A DNA stretch of 64,000 nt from Caulobacter sp. NIBR1757 (GCF_027912495.1 NZ_CP115463.1:1449501-1513500), one strand, 5' to 3'; counted from the first letter of the stretch, positions 40,551-51,617 are shown. The notes: a model not told the origin generated them from the letters alone. A program made the numbers and translations.

Positions 40551-41190
40551 TGTCGGTGGCCGCGTCGTTCGGGCAGGGGTGATGCGGCGGGAGCTCGACG
40601 CCCAGGATCGCCCCCATCACCTTCTTGAGAACCGGCGACAGGCGGGCGGGGTCGATGTTGCTGTTGATCGACCGCGAGGCCATGCCGTCAAACATCATGG
40701 TGATCAACTCGCCACGCAGTTCCGTCTCTTCCTCGGTCCAGCCCTGGCGACGAATGCGGCTGCGGAACTGCTCGGTCATCTCGTGTTCCTGCTCGTCACG
40801 GCGATGCAGGATGGCGGCGACCCTGGGGTTGCGGGCCGCTTCGGCCAGCACCTCGAGCATCAGGGCGGCGCGGTCCCTGTCCCAGAACTTGTCGATGGCC
40901 CCGGCGCAGTTCTCGACCATATGTTCGGCCATGTCGCCCGGGGTCTCGTAGAACTCGGCGAACTTCTCGCGCTTGTCGGCCAGGTCCTGTTCGACGATGG
41001 CCTCGATGATCGCTTCCTTGTTTTCGAAGTAGCGATAGATCTGGCCGACGCTGAGGTTCGCCGTCCTGGCGATCTCCTGCATGCTCGCCCCATGAAATCC
41101 CGAACGCCGGAAACAGGCCGCCGCAGCGTCCTGGATCTGCCGGCGGCGCGCCTCGGTCGAGGGGCGGGAAGGGGACGGGGCGTCGATCAT
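40543..41190 (-). CDS. TetR/AcrR family repressor of the adjacent RND efflux operon
   Basis: 215 residues from the ATG at 41190 (MIDAPSPSRPSTEARRR). The helix-turn-helix is at about 15-60 (RRRQIQDAAAACFRRSGFHG, ASMQEIARTANLSVGQIYRYFENKEAI). The C-terminal ligand domain is of the AcrR type. It diverges from the efflux operon and is likely to bind the perfect palindrome at 41290-41311, repressing the pump until a drug or metabolite binds. Confidence 0.88.
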   Translation of the reverse strand: MIDAPSPSRPSTEARRRQIQDAAAACFRRSGFHGASMQEIARTANLSVGQIYRYFENKEAIIEAIVEQDLADKREKFAEFYETPGDMAEHMVENCAGAIDKFWDRDRAALMLEVLAEAARNPRVAAILHRRDEQEHEMTEQFRSRIRRQGWTEEETELRGELITMMFDGMASRSINSNIDPARLSPVLKKVMGAILGVELPPHHPCPNDAATDKK

Positions 41191-41251
41191 GGTTTCCTTG
41201 CTTAACGCTATGTACCGGTTTGCGGTCCGAGACAAAATCGCCTCGCCGCCG

Positions 41252-41280
41252 TTGACTTGGCGTCAGGCCCTATCTAGGTA
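41252..41280 (+). promoter_or_regulatory. Sigma-70-type promoter candidate for the efflux operon
   Basis: TTGACT (41252-41257), 17-base spacer, TAGGTA (41275-41280). The -35 is near consensus, the -10 is weak. The operator palindrome begins 10 bases downstream, at the expected transcription start. Confidence 0.45.
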
Positions 41281-41289
41281 TGCCTGAAC

Positions 41290-41311
41290 TGAGAATGAAC
41301 GTTCATTCTCA
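41290..41311. promoter_or_regulatory. Perfect 22-bp operator palindrome
   Basis: Half-site TGAGAATGAAC followed by its exact inverse. Located between the TetR gene and the efflux operon, 32 bp before the MFP start; a classic TetR/AcrR operator position. Confidence 0.75.
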
Positions 41312-41343
41312 CATTTGTGTGTATCCAGCAAGGCCTCCTCCCC

Positions 41344-42540
41344 ATGCGTCAGCGCTCCCCGCGAGACACCCGTCCGCGCACCTCCTCGATTCAAGCGGGC
41401 GCCATCGCCCTGACCCTGGCTGCGATGGCCCTGTCCGGCTGCGGCGACGGCAACGCCAATGCCCAGAATGGTTTTGGCGGTCCGGCCCAGGTCGGCGTCC
41501 TGGTGGCCAGGGCCGAGCCGGTCACCCTGACCACCGAGCTGCAGGGCCGCACCTCGGCGGTGCTGGTCTCCGAAGTGCGGCCGCAGGTCGGCGGCATCAT
41601 CAAGAGCCGCCACTTCGTCGAGGGCGGCCTGGTTCGCGCCGGCCAGCTGCTCTACCAGATCGATCCGGCCACCTATCAGGCGGCCTATGACAGCGCCCGG
41701 GCGGGCCTGGCCCAGGCCGAGGCGGCGCGCGATTCGGCGAAGCTGAAGGCCGACCGCTACGGCGCCCTGGCCGCCACCGGCGCGGTCAGCAAGCAGGACA
41801 ACGACGACGCCCAGTCGGCCTTCAAGCAGGCCCAGGCCAACGTCGCCTTCCAGAAGGCCGCCGTCGATACGGCCCGCATCAACCTGAACTTCACCCGCGT
41901 CACCGCCCCGATCAGTGGACGGATCGGCAAGTCGAGCGTCACGCCCGGCGCCCTGGTCACCGCCAGCCAGGTCGCCCCGCTGGCCACGGTCCAGAAGATG
42001 GACGCCGTCTACGTCGATCTCAGCCAGTCCTCGACCGATCTGCTCAAGCTGCGGGCCCGCCTGTCCAGCGGTCAGCTCGACCAGTCCGGCACGACGGCGG
42101 TGAAGCTGATCCTCGAGGACGGAAGCGAGTATCCGATCGAGGGCCGCCTGGCCTTCTCCGACGTGACGGTTGATGCCGGCACCGGCTCCATCGGCCTGCG
42201 CGCCGTCTTCGCCAACCCGCAAGGGACGTTGTTGCCCGGCATGTATGTCCGCGCCCGTCTGACCACGGGCGTAGCCGCCGACGCCATCCTGGTGCCGCAG
42301 ACGGCCGTCACCCGCGACCCCAAGGGCGGCGCCAGCGTCCTGGTCGTCGGGGCCGACAACAAGGCCCAGACGCGGGCCGTCACGGCCGACCAGACCAAGG
42401 GCGACAAATGGGTGGTCACCGCCGGCCTCAAGCCTGGCGACAAGGTCATCGTCGAGGGGCTGCAATCGGTGCAGCCAGGGGGCGACGTGCGCGTGGCCCA
42501 GGCCGGCGCGCCCGCTCAAGCCGCCGCCGGCAAGCGCTAG
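41344..42540 (+). CDS. RND efflux periplasmic adaptor (AcrA-like) lipoprotein
   Basis: 398 residues from the ATG at 41344. A lipoprotein signal ends ALSGC. The membrane-fusion protein pattern is complete: EVRPQVGGIIKSRHFVEGGLVRAGQLLYQIDP (barrel-sandwich half), a coiled-coil hairpin (about 100-165, ARAGLAQAEAARDSAKLKADRY), FTRVTAPISGRIGKSSVTPGALV and the C-terminal membrane-proximal domain. It bridges the RND pump and the outer-membrane channel encoded next. Confidence 0.94.
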   Translation: MRQRSPRDTRPRTSSIQAGAIALTLAAMALSGCGDGNANAQNGFGGPAQVGVLVARAEPVTLTTELQGRTSAVLVSEVRPQVGGIIKSRHFVEGGLVRAGQLLYQIDPATYQAAYDSARAGLAQAEAARDSAKLKADRYGALAATGAVSKQDNDDAQSAFKQAQANVAFQKAAVDTARINLNFTRVTAPISGRIGKSSVTPGALVTASQVAPLATVQKMDAVYVDLSQSSTDLLKLRARLSSGQLDQSGTTAVKLILEDGSEYPIEGRLAFSDVTVDAGTGSIGLRAVFANPQGTLLPGMYVRARLTTGVAADAILVPQTAVTRDPKGGASVLVVGADNKAQTRAVTADQTKGDKWVVTAGLKPGDKVIVEGLQSVQPGGDVRVAQAGAPAQAAAGKR

Positions 42541-42552
42541 GACCCGACCCAG

Positions 42553-45500
42553 ATGCTCTCGCGCTTTTTCATCGACCGCCCGATCTTTGCCTGGGTGCTG
42601 GCCATCATCGTCATGCTGGCCGGCGCTCTCTCGATCATGAACCTGCCGATCGCGCAGTATCCGTCCATCGCCCTGCCGCAGGTGTCGATCAGCGCCAGCT
42701 ATCCCGGCGCCTCGGCCAAGACGGTCGAGGACAGCGTCACCCAGATCATCGAACAGAAGATGAAGGGTCTGGACGGCCTGCAGTACATGAGCTCGTCCAG
42801 TGACGGCTCGGGCCAGGCCAGCACCACCCTGACCTTCTCCGCCGGCACCGACCCGGACATCGCCCAGGTCCAGGTGCAGAACAAGCTGCAGTCGGCCACC
42901 GCCCTGTTGCCCAACGAGGTGCAGCAGCAGGGGCTGACCGTCGCCAAATCGGCCCGCAACTTCATGATGGTCGTCGGCCTCTTCTCGCCGGACGGCTCAA
43001 AGAGCAGCACTGACCTCGGCGACTACGCCGCCTCGACCCTGGTCGACGCCATCAGCCGCGTCGACGGCGTCGGCGAGGTGCAGCTGTTCGGCTCGCAATA
43101 CGCCATGCGCATCTGGCTGGACCCGGTGAAGATGGCCGGCGTCGGGGTCACCCCGACCGACATCTCCAACGCCATCAAGGCCCAGAACGCCCAGGTCTCG
43201 GCCGGCCAGATCGGCGGCCCGCCGACCGCGGCGGGCGCCTCGCTCAACGCCACCATCACCGCCCAGACGCGGCTGAGCACGCCCGAGGAGTTCCGCCAGA
43301 TCGTCGTCAAGTCGACGACCGACGGTTCGGCCGTGCGGCTGTCGGATGTCGCCCGCGTCGAACTGGGGGCCGACAGCTATCAATCCGCCTCCCGCTTCAA
43401 CGGCAAGCCGGCGGCCGGTTTCGCCATCAAGCTGGCGGCCGGGGCCAATGCCCTGGACACCGCCGGGCGGGTCAACAAGGAACTGGAAGCGCAGTCGAAG
43501 GTCTTCCCCGAAGGCATCAGCTACGCCATCGGCTACGACTCCACCCCGTTCGTGGAGAAGTCGATCGAGGAGGTGGTCAAGACCTTGGCCGAGGCCATGG
43601 TTCTGGTCTTCCTGGTCATGTTCGTCTTCCTGCAGAACTGGCGCGCCACCCTGATCCCGGCCATCGCCGTGCCGATCGTGCTGCTCGGCACCATGGCCGT
43701 GCTGTTCGCCTTCGGTTACTCGATCAACACCCTGACGATGTTCGCCCTGGTGCTGGCCATCGGCCTGCTGGTCGATGACGCCATCGTCGTGGTCGAGAAC
43801 GTCGAGCGCCTGATGAGCGAGGAGGGCCTCAGTCCCAAGGAGGCCACCAAGAAGTCGATGGGCGAGATCACCGGCGCCCTGATCGGCATCGCCGCGGTGC
43901 TGTCGGCGGTGTTCGTGCCGATGGCCTTCTTCGGTGGGTCGCAGGGGGTCATCTACCGCCAGTTCTCGATCACCCTGGTCACGGCCATGGTGCTGTCGGT
44001 CTTCGTCGCCCTGGTGCTGACGCCGGCCCTCTGCGCCACCCTGCTGAAGCCGGTCGGAAAGGGCCACGCCTATACGGACAAGGGCGTCTTCGGATGGTTC
44101 AACCGCAACTTCAACAAGGGCCGCGACTGGTACGCCGGTTTCGTGGCCACGATGTTCGGGCGCAGCCTCCGCTACCTGGCCATCTTCGCCGGCATCCTGG
44201 TCGTAATGGGCATCCTGTTCGTCCGCCTGCCGTCCAGCTTCCTGCCGCCGGAAGACCAGGGGATGATGATGGTCCAGGTGCAGCTGCCCGCCGGCTCGAC
44301 CCAGGACCAGACCCTGAACACCCTGCGCAAGGTCGAGAACCACTTCCTGGTCGATGAGAAGGACGCGGTGCAGTCGATGTTCACCGTCGCCGGCTTCAGC
44401 TTCTCCGGGGCCGGCCAGAACGCCGGCATCGGCTTCATCCGGCTCAAACCCTTCGAGGACCGCACCTCGGCCAAGCTGCGCGCGCCGGCCATCGCAGACC
44501 GGGCCATGGGGGCCTTCGGCCAGATTCGCGAGGCGATGATCTTCGCCCTCGTTCCTCCGGCGGTGACCGAGCTGGGCAACAGCTCCGGCTTCGACCTGCA
44601 GCTGAAGGACGTCGGCGGCGTCGGTCACGAGGCCCTGCTGGCGGCGCGTGGCCAGCTGCTGGGCATGGCCGGCCAGGAGAAGGCCGTCACCGGCGTTCGG
44701 CCCAACGGCCAGGACGACACCTCGCAGCTGAAGCTGACGGTCGACCAAGCCAAGGCCCAGGCGCTGGGCCTCTCCATCAGCGACATCAACACCACCATCT
44801 CCAGCGCCCTGGGCGGGTCGTACGTCAACGACTTCATCGACCGCGGCCGGGTCAAGAAGGTCTACATGCAGGCGGACGCCCCGTACCGCAGCCGGCCCGA
44901 GGACCTCAGCCAGATCCAGCTGCGCAACAACGCCGGCCAGATGGTGCCGCTCAGCGCCGTGGCCGAGGTCAGCTGGACCTACGGACCCTCGCGGCTGGAG
45001 CGGTACAACGGCGTGCCCTCGGTCAACATCCAGGGCTCGGCCGCCGCCGGCAAGAGCTCGGGCGACGCCATGAAGGCCATGGAGAGCCTGATCGGCAAGC
45101 TGCCGGCCGGAATCGGCTACGAATGGACCGGCCTGTCGCTGCAGGAGCAGGAGTCGGGCGGCCAGGCGCCGATGCTGTACGGCATCTCCATCCTGGTGGT
45201 CTTCCTGCTGCTGGCCGCCCTCTACGAGAGCTGGACCATCCCCATCGCCGTCATCCTGGCCATCCCGCTGGGGGTGCTGGGGGCGGTGCTGGCGACCACC
45301 CTGCGGGGTCTCAGCAACGACATCTACTTCCAGGTCGGTCTGCTGACGACCATGGGGCTGGCGGCCAAGAACGCCATCCTGATCGTCGAGTTCGCCCGCG
45401 AAGCCATGGCCAAGGGGGCGGAGCTGATCGACGCCACCCTGGAGGCGGTGCGTATCCGCCTGCGACCGATCCTGATGACCAGCCTGGCCTTCATGTTCGG

Positions 45501-45726
45501 GGTGCTGCCGCTGGCCATCTCCAACGGGGCCGGTTCCGGGGCGCAGAACGCCGTCGGCACCGGGGTCATCGGCGGCCTGCTGTTCGGGGTCGTCCTGGGT
45601 CTGGTCTTCGTGCCGCTGTTCTTTGTGCTGGTGCAGCGGTTCTTCAAACGCAAGCCGAAGGCGGCAACGCCCGTGCTGGCCCAACCTTCGCTGGCCAACC
45701 CCTCGCTGGAAGGAGGCGCCCAATGA
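42553..45726 (+). CDS. RND multidrug efflux inner-membrane transporter (AcrB-like, HAE1)
   Basis: 1057 residues, 12 bp after the adaptor gene. It starts [22 protein letters not shown], the HAE1 signature. The proton-relay residues are present: D408/D409 in [16 protein letters not shown] and K939 in [14 protein letters not shown]. Two large periplasmic loops and twelve helices follow the AcrB layout. It exports hydrophobic drugs by proton antiport. The stop overlaps the start of the outer-membrane gene. Confidence 0.96.
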   Translation: MLSRFFIDRPIFAWVLAIIVMLAGALSIMNLPIAQYPSIALPQVSISASYPGASAKTVEDSVTQIIEQKMKGLDGLQYMSSSSDGSGQASTTLTFSAGTDPDIAQVQVQNKLQSATALLPNEVQQQGLTVAKSARNFMMVVGLFSPDGSKSSTDLGDYAASTLVDAISRVDGVGEVQLFGSQYAMRIWLDPVKMAGVGVTPTDISNAIKAQNAQVSAGQIGGPPTAAGASLNATITAQTRLSTPEEFRQIVVKSTTDGSAVRLSDVARVELGADSYQSASRFNGKPAAGFAIKLAAGANALDTAGRVNKELEAQSKVFPEGISYAIGYDSTPFVEKSIEEVVKTLAEAMVLVFLVMFVFLQNWRATLIPAIAVPIVLLGTMAVLFAFGYSINTLTMFALVLAIGLLVDDAIVVVENVERLMSEEGLSPKEATKKSMGEITGALIGIAAVLSAVFVPMAFFGGSQGVIYRQFSITLVTAMVLSVFVALVLTPALCATLLKPVGKGHAYTDKGVFGWFNRNFNKGRDWYAGFVATMFGRSLRYLAIFAGILVVMGILFVRLPSSFLPPEDQGMMMVQVQLPAGSTQDQTLNTLRKVENHFLVDEKDAVQSMFTVAGFSFSGAGQNAGIGFIRLKPFEDRTSAKLRAPAIADRAMGAFGQIREAMIFALVPPAVTELGNSSGFDLQLKDVGGVGHEALLAARGQLLGMAGQEKAVTGVRPNGQDDTSQLKLTVDQAKAQALGLSISDINTTISSALGGSYVNDFIDRGRVKKVYMQADAPYRSRPEDLSQIQLRNNAGQMVPLSAVAEVSWTYGPSRLERYNGVPSVNIQGSAAAGKSSGDAMKAMESLIGKLPAGIGYEWTGLSLQEQESGGQAPMLYGISILVVFLLLAALYESWTIPIAVILAIPLGVLGAVLATTLRGLSNDIYFQVGLLTTMGLAAKNAILIVEFAREAMAKGAELIDATLEAVRIRLRPILMTSLAFMFGVLPLAISNGAGSGAQNAVGTGVIGGLLFGVVLGLVFVPLFFVLVQRFFKRKPKAATPVLAQPSLANPSLEGGAQ

Positions 45727-47126
45727 ACCGCGCCCTTGTCGCCGCCATCCTGATGGCCTCCACCGCCCTCTCGGCCTGCGCCTCCATGGCGCCGGCCTAT
45801 GAGACGCCCGTCCTGCCGGTGGCCCAGTCGTGGCCGGACGGGGCGGCGGCGGGACAGACGGCCAGCGCCGCCGACCTGGCCTGGAAGGATGTCTATCAGG
45901 ACGCGCGCCTGCAGGGCGTCATCCAGCTGGCCCTCGACCAGAACCGCGACCTGCGGGTCGCCGTGCTGAACATCGAGCGAGCGCGGGCCCAGTACCGCGT
46001 CCAGCGCGCCAGTTCCCTGCCGTCCGTCGATGCCGGCGTCTCCGGCTCGAGCTCGCGCACGCCGGGCGAGGTGGCCGGAACCCCGTCGGCCGTCGAGTCG
46101 GACAGCTACAGCGCCAGCCTCGGCGTCACGGCCTATGAGCTGGACCTGTTCGGCCGGGTGCGAAGCCTCAACGACGCGGCCCTGCAGACCTATCTGGCCA
46201 CCGCCGAGACCCGGCGGGCGGTGCAGATCAGCCTGATCGCCGAGACGGCCACCGCCTGGGTGACGCTGGCCGCCGACCAGGACCTGCTGACCGTTTCGCA
46301 AAACACGCTCAAATCCAGCGAAGAGTCCCTTGCGCTGACCAGGCGGCGGCAGGAGGGCGGGGCCGCCAACCTGCTGGAGGTGCGTCAGGCCGAGACCCTG
46401 GTCGAACAGGCAAGGGGCGATCTGGCCACCGCCCAGGCCCAGGTGGCCCGCGACCGCAATGCCCTGACCCTGCTGGCCGGAACCGACGTGCCGGCCGACA
46501 TGCTGCCGACCGGGGACCTGCGGGGCCTGGCCATCCGCCACGACCTGCCGGCCGGGGTGCCGTCGGAGGTGCTGGCCCGGCGGCCCGACGTGCTGTCCGC
46601 CGAGCACAGCCTGCGGGGCATGAACGCCAACATCGGCGCCGCCCGCGCGGCCTTCTTCCCGCGCATCACCCTGACCGCCAGCGCCGGCTCGGCCAGCACC
46701 GAGCTGTCGGGACTGTTCGGCGGCGGCTCGGGCGCCTGGAGCTTCGCCCCGGCCGTCAGCCTGCCGATCTTTGACGGGGGGGCGAACGCGGCAAATCTCA
46801 GGGTTGCAAAGGTCGATCACGACATTGCGCTCGCCCAGTATGAGAAAACCGTCCAGACCGCTTTCCGCGAGGTTTCCGACGCCCTGGCCGTTCAAACGAC
46901 GCTCAACAGGCGACTTGAGGCGGCGACTCGCCTTTTGATCGCCGCGCAGGATGCCGAGCGGCTTTCAAGAATCCGCTATGAGCAGGGCATAGATAGCTAT
47001 CTGGTCTTGCTAGATGCCCAAAGAACCAGATACAGCGCAGAGAAGGCTTTGGTTGCGCTATGGCTTGTGAGGGCGCAAACTTCTGCCACACTGTACAAGG
47101 CGTTGGGGGGCGGAGCGACGGCCTGA
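45723..47126 (+). CDS. Efflux outer-membrane channel, OprM/NodT-type lipoprotein
   Basis: 467 residues; ATG at 45723 overlapping the pump stop. Lipoprotein signal [19 protein letters not shown]. The duplicated OEP domain is evident: [105 protein letters not shown]. It completes a tripartite pump. The last 60 codons use A/T-ending codons more than the rest. A terminator follows at 47211-47246. Confidence 0.95.
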   Translation: MNRALVAAILMASTALSACASMAPAYETPVLPVAQSWPDGAAAGQTASAADLAWKDVYQDARLQGVIQLALDQNRDLRVAVLNIERARAQYRVQRASSLPSVDAGVSGSSSRTPGEVAGTPSAVESDSYSASLGVTAYELDLFGRVRSLNDAALQTYLATAETRRAVQISLIAETATAWVTLAADQDLLTVSQNTLKSSEESLALTRRRQEGGAANLLEVRQAETLVEQARGDLATAQAQVARDRNALTLLAGTDVPADMLPTGDLRGLAIRHDLPAGVPSEVLARRPDVLSAEHSLRGMNANIGAARAAFFPRITLTASAGSASTELSGLFGGGSGAWSFAPAVSLPIFDGGANAANLRVAKVDHDIALAQYEKTVQTAFREVSDALAVQTTLNRRLEAATRLLIAAQDAERLSRIRYEQGIDSYLVLLDAQRTRYSAEKALVALWLVRAQTSATLYKALGGGATA

Positions 47127-47210
47127 ACTGACACCGAGATTCGAATCCTGCCTGGGTCCCCCCCAATCCGATCCAGGCAGGCGTCACGGCGCATCCCCCC
47201 GCGCCTGACA

Positions 47211-47246
47211 AAAGAAGGGGCGCACCACCCCCCCGGTGCGCCCCTT
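47211..47246. terminator. Bidirectional terminator between efflux and rut operons
   Basis: Perfect 12-bp stem AAGGGGCGCACC / GGTGCGCCCCTT with an 8-base C-rich loop. The minus strand continues CTTTTG, so it suits the rut transcripts as well as the efflux operon. Confidence 0.75.
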
Positions 47247-47336
47247 CGCCTTGTCTGGGTCTCAAATTTCTCGCGAACAGGGTTATTGGAACCTAACCCT
47301 GAGTTGTCGAACGTTGGTCGGCGACTCGACGGATGG

Positions 47337-47723
47337 TTATTTCCCGATGTGGGCGATCGAGGCGATCTCGACCAGGAAGTCGGGCCGCACCAGGCCGCAG
47401 ACGATGCAGAAGCGAGCCGGCTTCTCACCCGGGAAATACTCCGCATAGACCTTGTTCATGGCGCCGTAGTCGGCCCAGTCCTTGAGGAAGATGTGGTTCA
47501 TGGTGACGTCGTCCATGGTCCCGCCGGCGGTCTCGATCACCGACTTGATGGTCTCCAGCACCTGCCGCGTCTGGCCCTCGGCGTCGCCGACATGGGCGAC
47601 GTTGTTGTCCTTGTCGAAGGCCAGGGTGCCGGAGACGTAGACCACGCCATCGGCCAGGGTTCCGGGCGAGAAGGGGGCGATGGGGGTGACGGTCCCGGGC
47701 GGGGTGATGACGGTCTTGGGCAT
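47337..47723 (-). CDS. rutC: 3-aminoacrylate deaminase RutC (RidA/YjgF family)
   Basis: 128 residues, the usual RutC length. It begins [21 protein letters not shown] and has [35 protein letters not shown] and [19 protein letters not shown] with the Arg and Glu/Cys of the RidA active site. In uracil breakdown by the Rut pathway it deaminates aminoacrylate. It is the last of three rut genes on this strand, 10 bp after rutB. Confidence 0.95.
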   Translation of the reverse strand: MPKTVITPPGTVTPIAPFSPGTLADGVVYVSGTLAFDKDNNVAHVGDAEGQTRQVLETIKSVIETAGGTMDDVTMNHIFLKDWADYGAMNKVYAEYFPGEKPARFCIVCGLVRPDFLVEIASIAHIGK

Positions 47724-47733
47724 CTTGCTCTCT

Positions 47734-48468
47734 TCAGGTTGGCGGGGCCTGGCGGATCGCCCCGCAGAAATCGGCGGTGTTGCTCACCCAGCCGAAAAAC
47801 TTCTCGACGTTGTAGACGGTGGCCTCCTGCAGGAAGGCCGGGCCCGCCTGGTGGACGGCGTCCTCCAGCATGACGCTGAAGTATTCCAGGTGGAAGGCGT
47901 CGCGCAGGGTCGATTCCACGCAGACGTTGGTGGCGATTCCGACAAACACCAGATTGCGGATGCCCCGGGCGCGCAACACCGAGTCCAGCGAGGTGTTGAA
48001 GAAGGCGCTGTAGCGCGGCTTCTGGATGACGATGTCGCCGGACTGGGGTTTCAGGGCCTCGACCAGCTCATAGTCCCAGCCGCCCTTGGCCAGCAGCTTG
48101 CCCTCCAGTTCGGGCTTCTCGCGCATGGTCTTCAGGGCGTTGGACTTCCACCAGTTGGGCGATCCCTCGCCGCCGGCCTCGACGTAATCCGGGTCCCAGC
48201 CGTTCTGGAAATAGACCACCTGCACGCCGGCCGACCGGGCCGCCTCGGTCGCCTGGGCGATCTGGCCGATGACGGCGGCGGCGCCGGCGATGTCGAAGCC
48301 GGCCTTGTCGAGATAGCCGTCCGGCGAGGCGTAGGCGTTCTGCATGTCGACGACGATCAGCGCCGTGTCGTTCGGGCTCAGCGGCACGGCTTCCGGACGG
48401 GCCGGCAGCATCACCGCCCCCGGCCGCGCCTGCGCCATCGATTGCGGACGATCACGCAGGGACGACAT
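47734..48468 (-). CDS. rutB: Ureidoacrylate amidohydrolase RutB
   Basis: About 244 residues from the ATG at 48468, overlapping rutA by 17 bases; a second ATG at 48438 (234 residues) leaves a 13-bp gap and is equally possible. The isochorismatase-type fold has [32 protein letters not shown] with catalytic Asp, [11 protein letters not shown] with Lys, and [16 protein letters not shown] with the nucleophile Cys. It splits ureidoacrylate from uracil ring opening. Confidence 0.94.
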   Translation of the reverse strand: MSSLRDRPQSMAQARPGAVMLPARPEAVPLSPNDTALIVVDMQNAYASPDGYLDKAGFDIAGAAAVIGQIAQATEAARSAGVQVVYFQNGWDPDYVEAGGEGSPNWWKSNALKTMREKPELEGKLLAKGGWDYELVEALKPQSGDIVIQKPRYSAFFNTSLDSVLRARGIRNLVFVGIATNVCVESTLRDAFHLEYFSVMLEDAVHQAGPAFLQEATVYNVEKFFGWVSNTADFCGAIRQAPPT

Positions 48469-49528
48469 CGGCGCGCGTCTTCATCAGCGGCTGGATGCGC
48501 TGGCCGAACTGGTCGAGGCCGATGAGGAAGTCGTCGAAGGTCAGCAGCACGCCGGCGGCGCCCTCGACCTCGGCGATCTCGTCCATCAGCTTCGCGACCG
48601 TCTCGTACGATCCCACCAGGGTGCCGATGTTGAGGTTCATCGCCGACGGCGGCCGGCTCATGTAGATGGCGCTGACGTCCAGCGACGCACGCGGATCGGC
48701 CTCGCCCTGGTGGTTCATCCAGGCGATGGCGTCGAGGTCGGCGCCCTTCTTGTAGTGCTCCCACTTCTCCATCGCCGCCTCGTCCGTCTCGTCGGCGATG
48801 ATCATGAAAAGGAGGAGGGCGCCGGTGTTCGACCCGGCCTTCTTGGCGGCGGCGACATTGCGGGCCACCGCCTCGGCGCACTTCTTCGGCTCGTTCAGCC
48901 CCATGCCAAAGCAGAAGTTGTAGTCGGCGTACTTGGCGGCGAAATCGACGCCGGTCTGGCTCTGGCCGGCGCAGACGATCTTGATGTCGGCCTGCGGCTT
49001 GGGCAGCAGCTTGCAGTCCTTCATGGTGAGGAACTCACCCTTGAAGTTCGACTCCCCGTCGCGCCACAGCTCCTTCATCACCGTCACATACTCGGCGCAG
49101 AAGTCGTAGCGATTGAGGAAGTGCTTCTCGCCCGGCCAGATATCCATCTGGTCGTACTCGGCCTTCTGCCAGCCGGAGACGATGTTGATCCCGAACCGTC
49201 CGTTCGAGATCGAGTCGATGGTCACCGCCATCCGCGCCGCGATCGGGGCCGGAATGGCCAGCACCGGCACCGAGGCATAGAGCTTGATCTTGCTGGTCAC
49301 GGCCGCCAGGCCGGCCATCAGGGTGAAGCTCTCGAGGGCATAGTCCCAGAACTCGGTCTCGCCGCCGAAGCCGTGCAGCTTGATCATCGAGAGGGCGAAA
49401 TCCAGCCCGTACTTCTCGGCCTTCAGCGTCACCTGCTTGTTCAGCTCGAACGTCGGCATGTACTGCGGCGAGGTCGCCGACATGATCCAGCCGTTGTTGG
49501 CGATAGGAATGAAAACGCCGATGTCCAT
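48452..49528 (-). CDS. rutA: Pyrimidine monooxygenase RutA
   Basis: 358 residues from the ATG at 49528 ([20 protein letters not shown]). It is a luciferase-like FMN-dependent monooxygenase that opens the uracil ring at the N3-C4 bond. [43 protein letters not shown] and [20 protein letters not shown] match RutA closely. It heads rutABC; no flavin reductase rutF, permease rutG or regulator rutR is in the window. Confidence 0.95.
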   Translation of the reverse strand: MDIGVFIPIANNGWIMSATSPQYMPTFELNKQVTLKAEKYGLDFALSMIKLHGFGGETEFWDYALESFTLMAGLAAVTSKIKLYASVPVLAIPAPIAARMAVTIDSISNGRFGINIVSGWQKAEYDQMDIWPGEKHFLNRYDFCAEYVTVMKELWRDGESNFKGEFLTMKDCKLLPKPQADIKIVCAGQSQTGVDFAAKYADYNFCFGMGLNEPKKCAEAVARNVAAAKKAGSNTGALLLFMIIADETDEAAMEKWEHYKKGADLDAIAWMNHQGEADPRASLDVSAIYMSRPPSAMNLNIGTLVGSYETVAKLMDEIAEVEGAAGVLLTFDDFLIGLDQFGQRIQPLMKTRADVVPA

Positions 49529-49601
49529 GTAGATCGCCTGCCCTCGAAATGGTGGGCGGGCATGAGGGACCGGCTTGCCCGGGTTGGCAAGAGGGGAGGG
49601 G

Positions 49602-50723
49602 CTAGCGCTTCCGCACAAACACCGTGCCGGCCGAATAGCCGGCGCCGAAGCTGCAGATCAGCCCGGTATCGCCCGCGTCGAAGCCGTCGTGGTGCAGGTG
49701 GAAGGCGATGATCGAGCCCGCCGAGCTGGTGTTGGCGTAGTCGTCGAGGATGATGACGTTCTCGCCGGGCTGGGGGTCGCGGCCGAGCACCCGTTTGCCG
49801 ATCATCTCGTTCATGTTGATGTTGGCCTGGTGCAGCCACATGCGCTTCAGGCCATGCGGATCGACGCCGATCTCGCCGGCATGATCGACGATCATCTCGC
49901 TGACCATCGGCACCACCTCGCGGAACACCTTGCGGCCCTCCTGGACGAACAGCTTGTCCCTTGCTCCGATGCCCTCCGGCGCGGCGCGGTTGAGGAAGCC
50001 GAAGTTGTTGCGGATGTTGTTGGAGAAGACGGTCTTCAGGCGCGTGCCGAGAATCTCCCAACCCTGCCCCGGCGCCGCGTCCTCGGCCCGCTCGACGATC
50101 ACGGCGGTGGCCACGTCGCCGAAGATGAAGTGGCTGTCGCGGTCGCGGAAGTTCAAGTGGCCCGAACAGATCTCAGGATTGACCATCAGCACGGCGCGGG
50201 CCGAACCGCTGGCCACGAAGTCGGCCGCCGTCTTGATGCCGAAGGTGGCGCTCGAGCAGGCGACGTTCATGTCGAAGGCGAAGCCCTCGATGCCCAGCGC
50301 CTGCTGCACCTCGATCGCCATGGCCGGATAAGCCCGCTGCATGTTCGAGGCGGCGCACAGCACCGCGTCGATCTGGCTGACGTCCTTGCCCCAGGCCTCA
50401 ATCGCCTGTTTGGCCGCCTTGACCGCCATCTCGGCCAGCACCGAGATTTCCTCGTTGGGCCGTTCGGGGATGCGCGGGGTCATCACCTCGGGATCGAGGA
50501 TGCCGGCCTTGTCCATCACGAAGCGGGCCTTAATGCCCGACGCCTTCTCGATGAACTCCGGCGAGGAGGGGGCCAGAGGCTCCATCTCGCCGGCGGCGAT
50601 GGCCTGCGCGTTGCGTTCGTTATGCAGCTCGACGAAGCGGTTGAAGGCGATGACCAGCTCTTCGTTGGAAATGCTCTGCTCGGGCGTGAACAGCCCGGTG
50701 GCGGCGATGACGGCCTGATGCAC
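49602..50723 (-). CDS. 3-oxoacyl-ACP synthase III (FabH-like) family enzyme
   Basis: 373 residues from a GTG at 50723 ([19 protein letters not shown]); the frame is open further upstream without good codons. The thiolase-fold catalytic triad is visible: Cys in [14 protein letters not shown], His in [11 protein letters not shown] and Asn in [11 protein letters not shown]. The long insertion [23 protein letters not shown] segment ([17 protein letters not shown], about 24-40) is typical of the beta-ketoacyl synthase III form in alphaproteobacteria distinct from the housekeeping FabH. Possible role in fatty acid initiation or a special acyl product. It precedes rutA by 73 bp on the same strand. 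Confidence 0.87.
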   Translation of the reverse strand: MHQAVIAATGLFTPEQSISNEELVIAFNRFVELHNERNAQAIAAGEMEPLAPSSPEFIEKASGIKARFVMDKAGILDPEVMTPRIPERPNEEISVLAEMAVKAAKQAIEAWGKDVSQIDAVLCAASNMQRAYPAMAIEVQQALGIEGFAFDMNVACSSATFGIKTAADFVASGSARAVLMVNPEICSGHLNFRDRDSHFIFGDVATAVIVERAEDAAPGQGWEILGTRLKTVFSNNIRNNFGFLNRAAPEGIGARDKLFVQEGRKVFREVVPMVSEMIVDHAGEIGVDPHGLKRMWLHQANINMNEMIGKRVLGRDPQPGENVIILDDYANTSSAGSIIAFHLHHDGFDAGDTGLICSFGAGYSAGTVFVRKR

Positions 50724-50880
50724 GGTGATCCAGTTCCCGACGGGGACCCTTGGGGTCCGCCCGATTGTTTTCGGTGCGCTTGATAGCACGCTGCGGTTCC
50801 GCGTCACCCCCCGCGCCGTCCCGAGAGTGGGAGAACGGGGTGTGTGCTTTGGTCGCAACGCAACAGTTTAGCCGCAATCA

Positions 50881-50912
50881 AAACCCGGAACCGCCGTTGC
50901 ATTGTCGGGTTT
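50881..50912. promoter_or_regulatory. Inverted repeat in the 255-bp divergent region before the barrel protein
   Basis: AAACCCG (50881-50887) and CGGGTTT (50906-50912) separated by 18 bases, about 67 bp before the outer-membrane protein start. A possible operator or leader hairpin. The region also supplies the KAS III promoter. Confidence 0.3.
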
Positions 50913-50978
50913 GCACCATACCTAACCGTGGGCAGGAGGGGTTCTGAACTACGACATTAAGTCTAGGAGTATAAAACA

Positions 50979-51503
50979 ATGAAATCTCTCATGATCGCCG
51001 CCGCCTCGGTCGCCGCCCTCGCCATTGCCGCCCCGGCCATGGCCCAGGACATGACCCCCACCGGCTACGGCTCAATCGGTGGCGCGACCATCAACGCCGA
51101 AGGCGCTGATCTGGGCGCCGTTCAGGGCCGCGTCGGCGCCCGCTTTGGTCAGTATTTCGGTGTCGAAGGCGAACTGGCCGGCGGCGTTTCCGACGACTCG
51201 ACCAACATCGGTGGCGTCCGCGCCAACGTCGATCTGAACTATGAAGTCGGCGCCTTCGCCGTCGGTTATCTGCCGGTCTCGCCGAAGGTCGATCTGTTCG
51301 CCCGCGTCGGCTACGCCAAGTCCGACTTCGACATCTCCGTCCCCGGCGCCTCCGCCTCGGGTGACGTGGACGGCGTCGCCTACGGCATCGGCGGCCAGTA
51401 CTTCTTCAACGACAAGGACGGCATCCGTCTCGATGTCACCCGCCACGACACCGACAACGGCGATGCCGACTCGGTTGGCCTCAGCTACGTCCGCAAGTTC
51501 TAG
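50979..51503 (+). CDS. Outer-membrane beta-barrel porin-family protein
   Basis: 174 residues. The signal peptide MKSLMIAAASVAALAIAAPAMAQ precedes eight amphipathic strands in opacity/OmpA-barrel style (GRVGARFGQYFGVEGELAGG, RANVDLNYEVGAFAVGYLPV, DLFARVGYAKSDFDI, GVAYGIGGQYFFNDKDGIRLDVT) ending in the outer-membrane signature Phe (VGLSYVRKF). AGGAG lies about 11 bases before the ATG. The strong terminator right after the stop and compact leader suggest high expression. No ligand can be assigned. Confidence 0.85.
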   Translation: MKSLMIAAASVAALAIAAPAMAQDMTPTGYGSIGGATINAEGADLGAVQGRVGARFGQYFGVEGELAGGVSDDSTNIGGVRANVDLNYEVGAFAVGYLPVSPKVDLFARVGYAKSDFDISVPGASASGDVDGVAYGIGGQYFFNDKDGIRLDVTRHDTDNGDADSVGLSYVRKF

Positions 51504-51532
51504 GACCAGCCAAGCCGCGACTATGTGGAACA

Positions 51533-51561
51533 GGCCCCCGCCACCCGGCGGGGGCCTTTTT
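51533..51561 (+). terminator. Rho-independent terminator of the barrel gene
   Basis: Perfect 10-bp stem GGCCCCCGCC / GGCGGGGGCC, loop ACCC, then TTTTT. Confidence 0.92.
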
Positions 51562-51617
51562 CATTGACGCCGACGCCAGTCTGGAGAGACTCCGCGCCCG
51601 GGGAACGGAGCGTCCAT

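Noticed and set aside
42997-45723. A 908-codon frame antisense to the RND pump
   Set aside because: High-GC shadow of a well-conserved transporter; the product is His/Gln/Asp-rich and has no recognisable domain.
47131-47162. GATTCGAATCCTGCC, resembling a tRNA T-arm
   Set aside because: The T-stem does not pair, no D or anticodon arm lies upstream (the efflux gene ends there), so neither a tRNA nor a clear tRNA remnant is supported.
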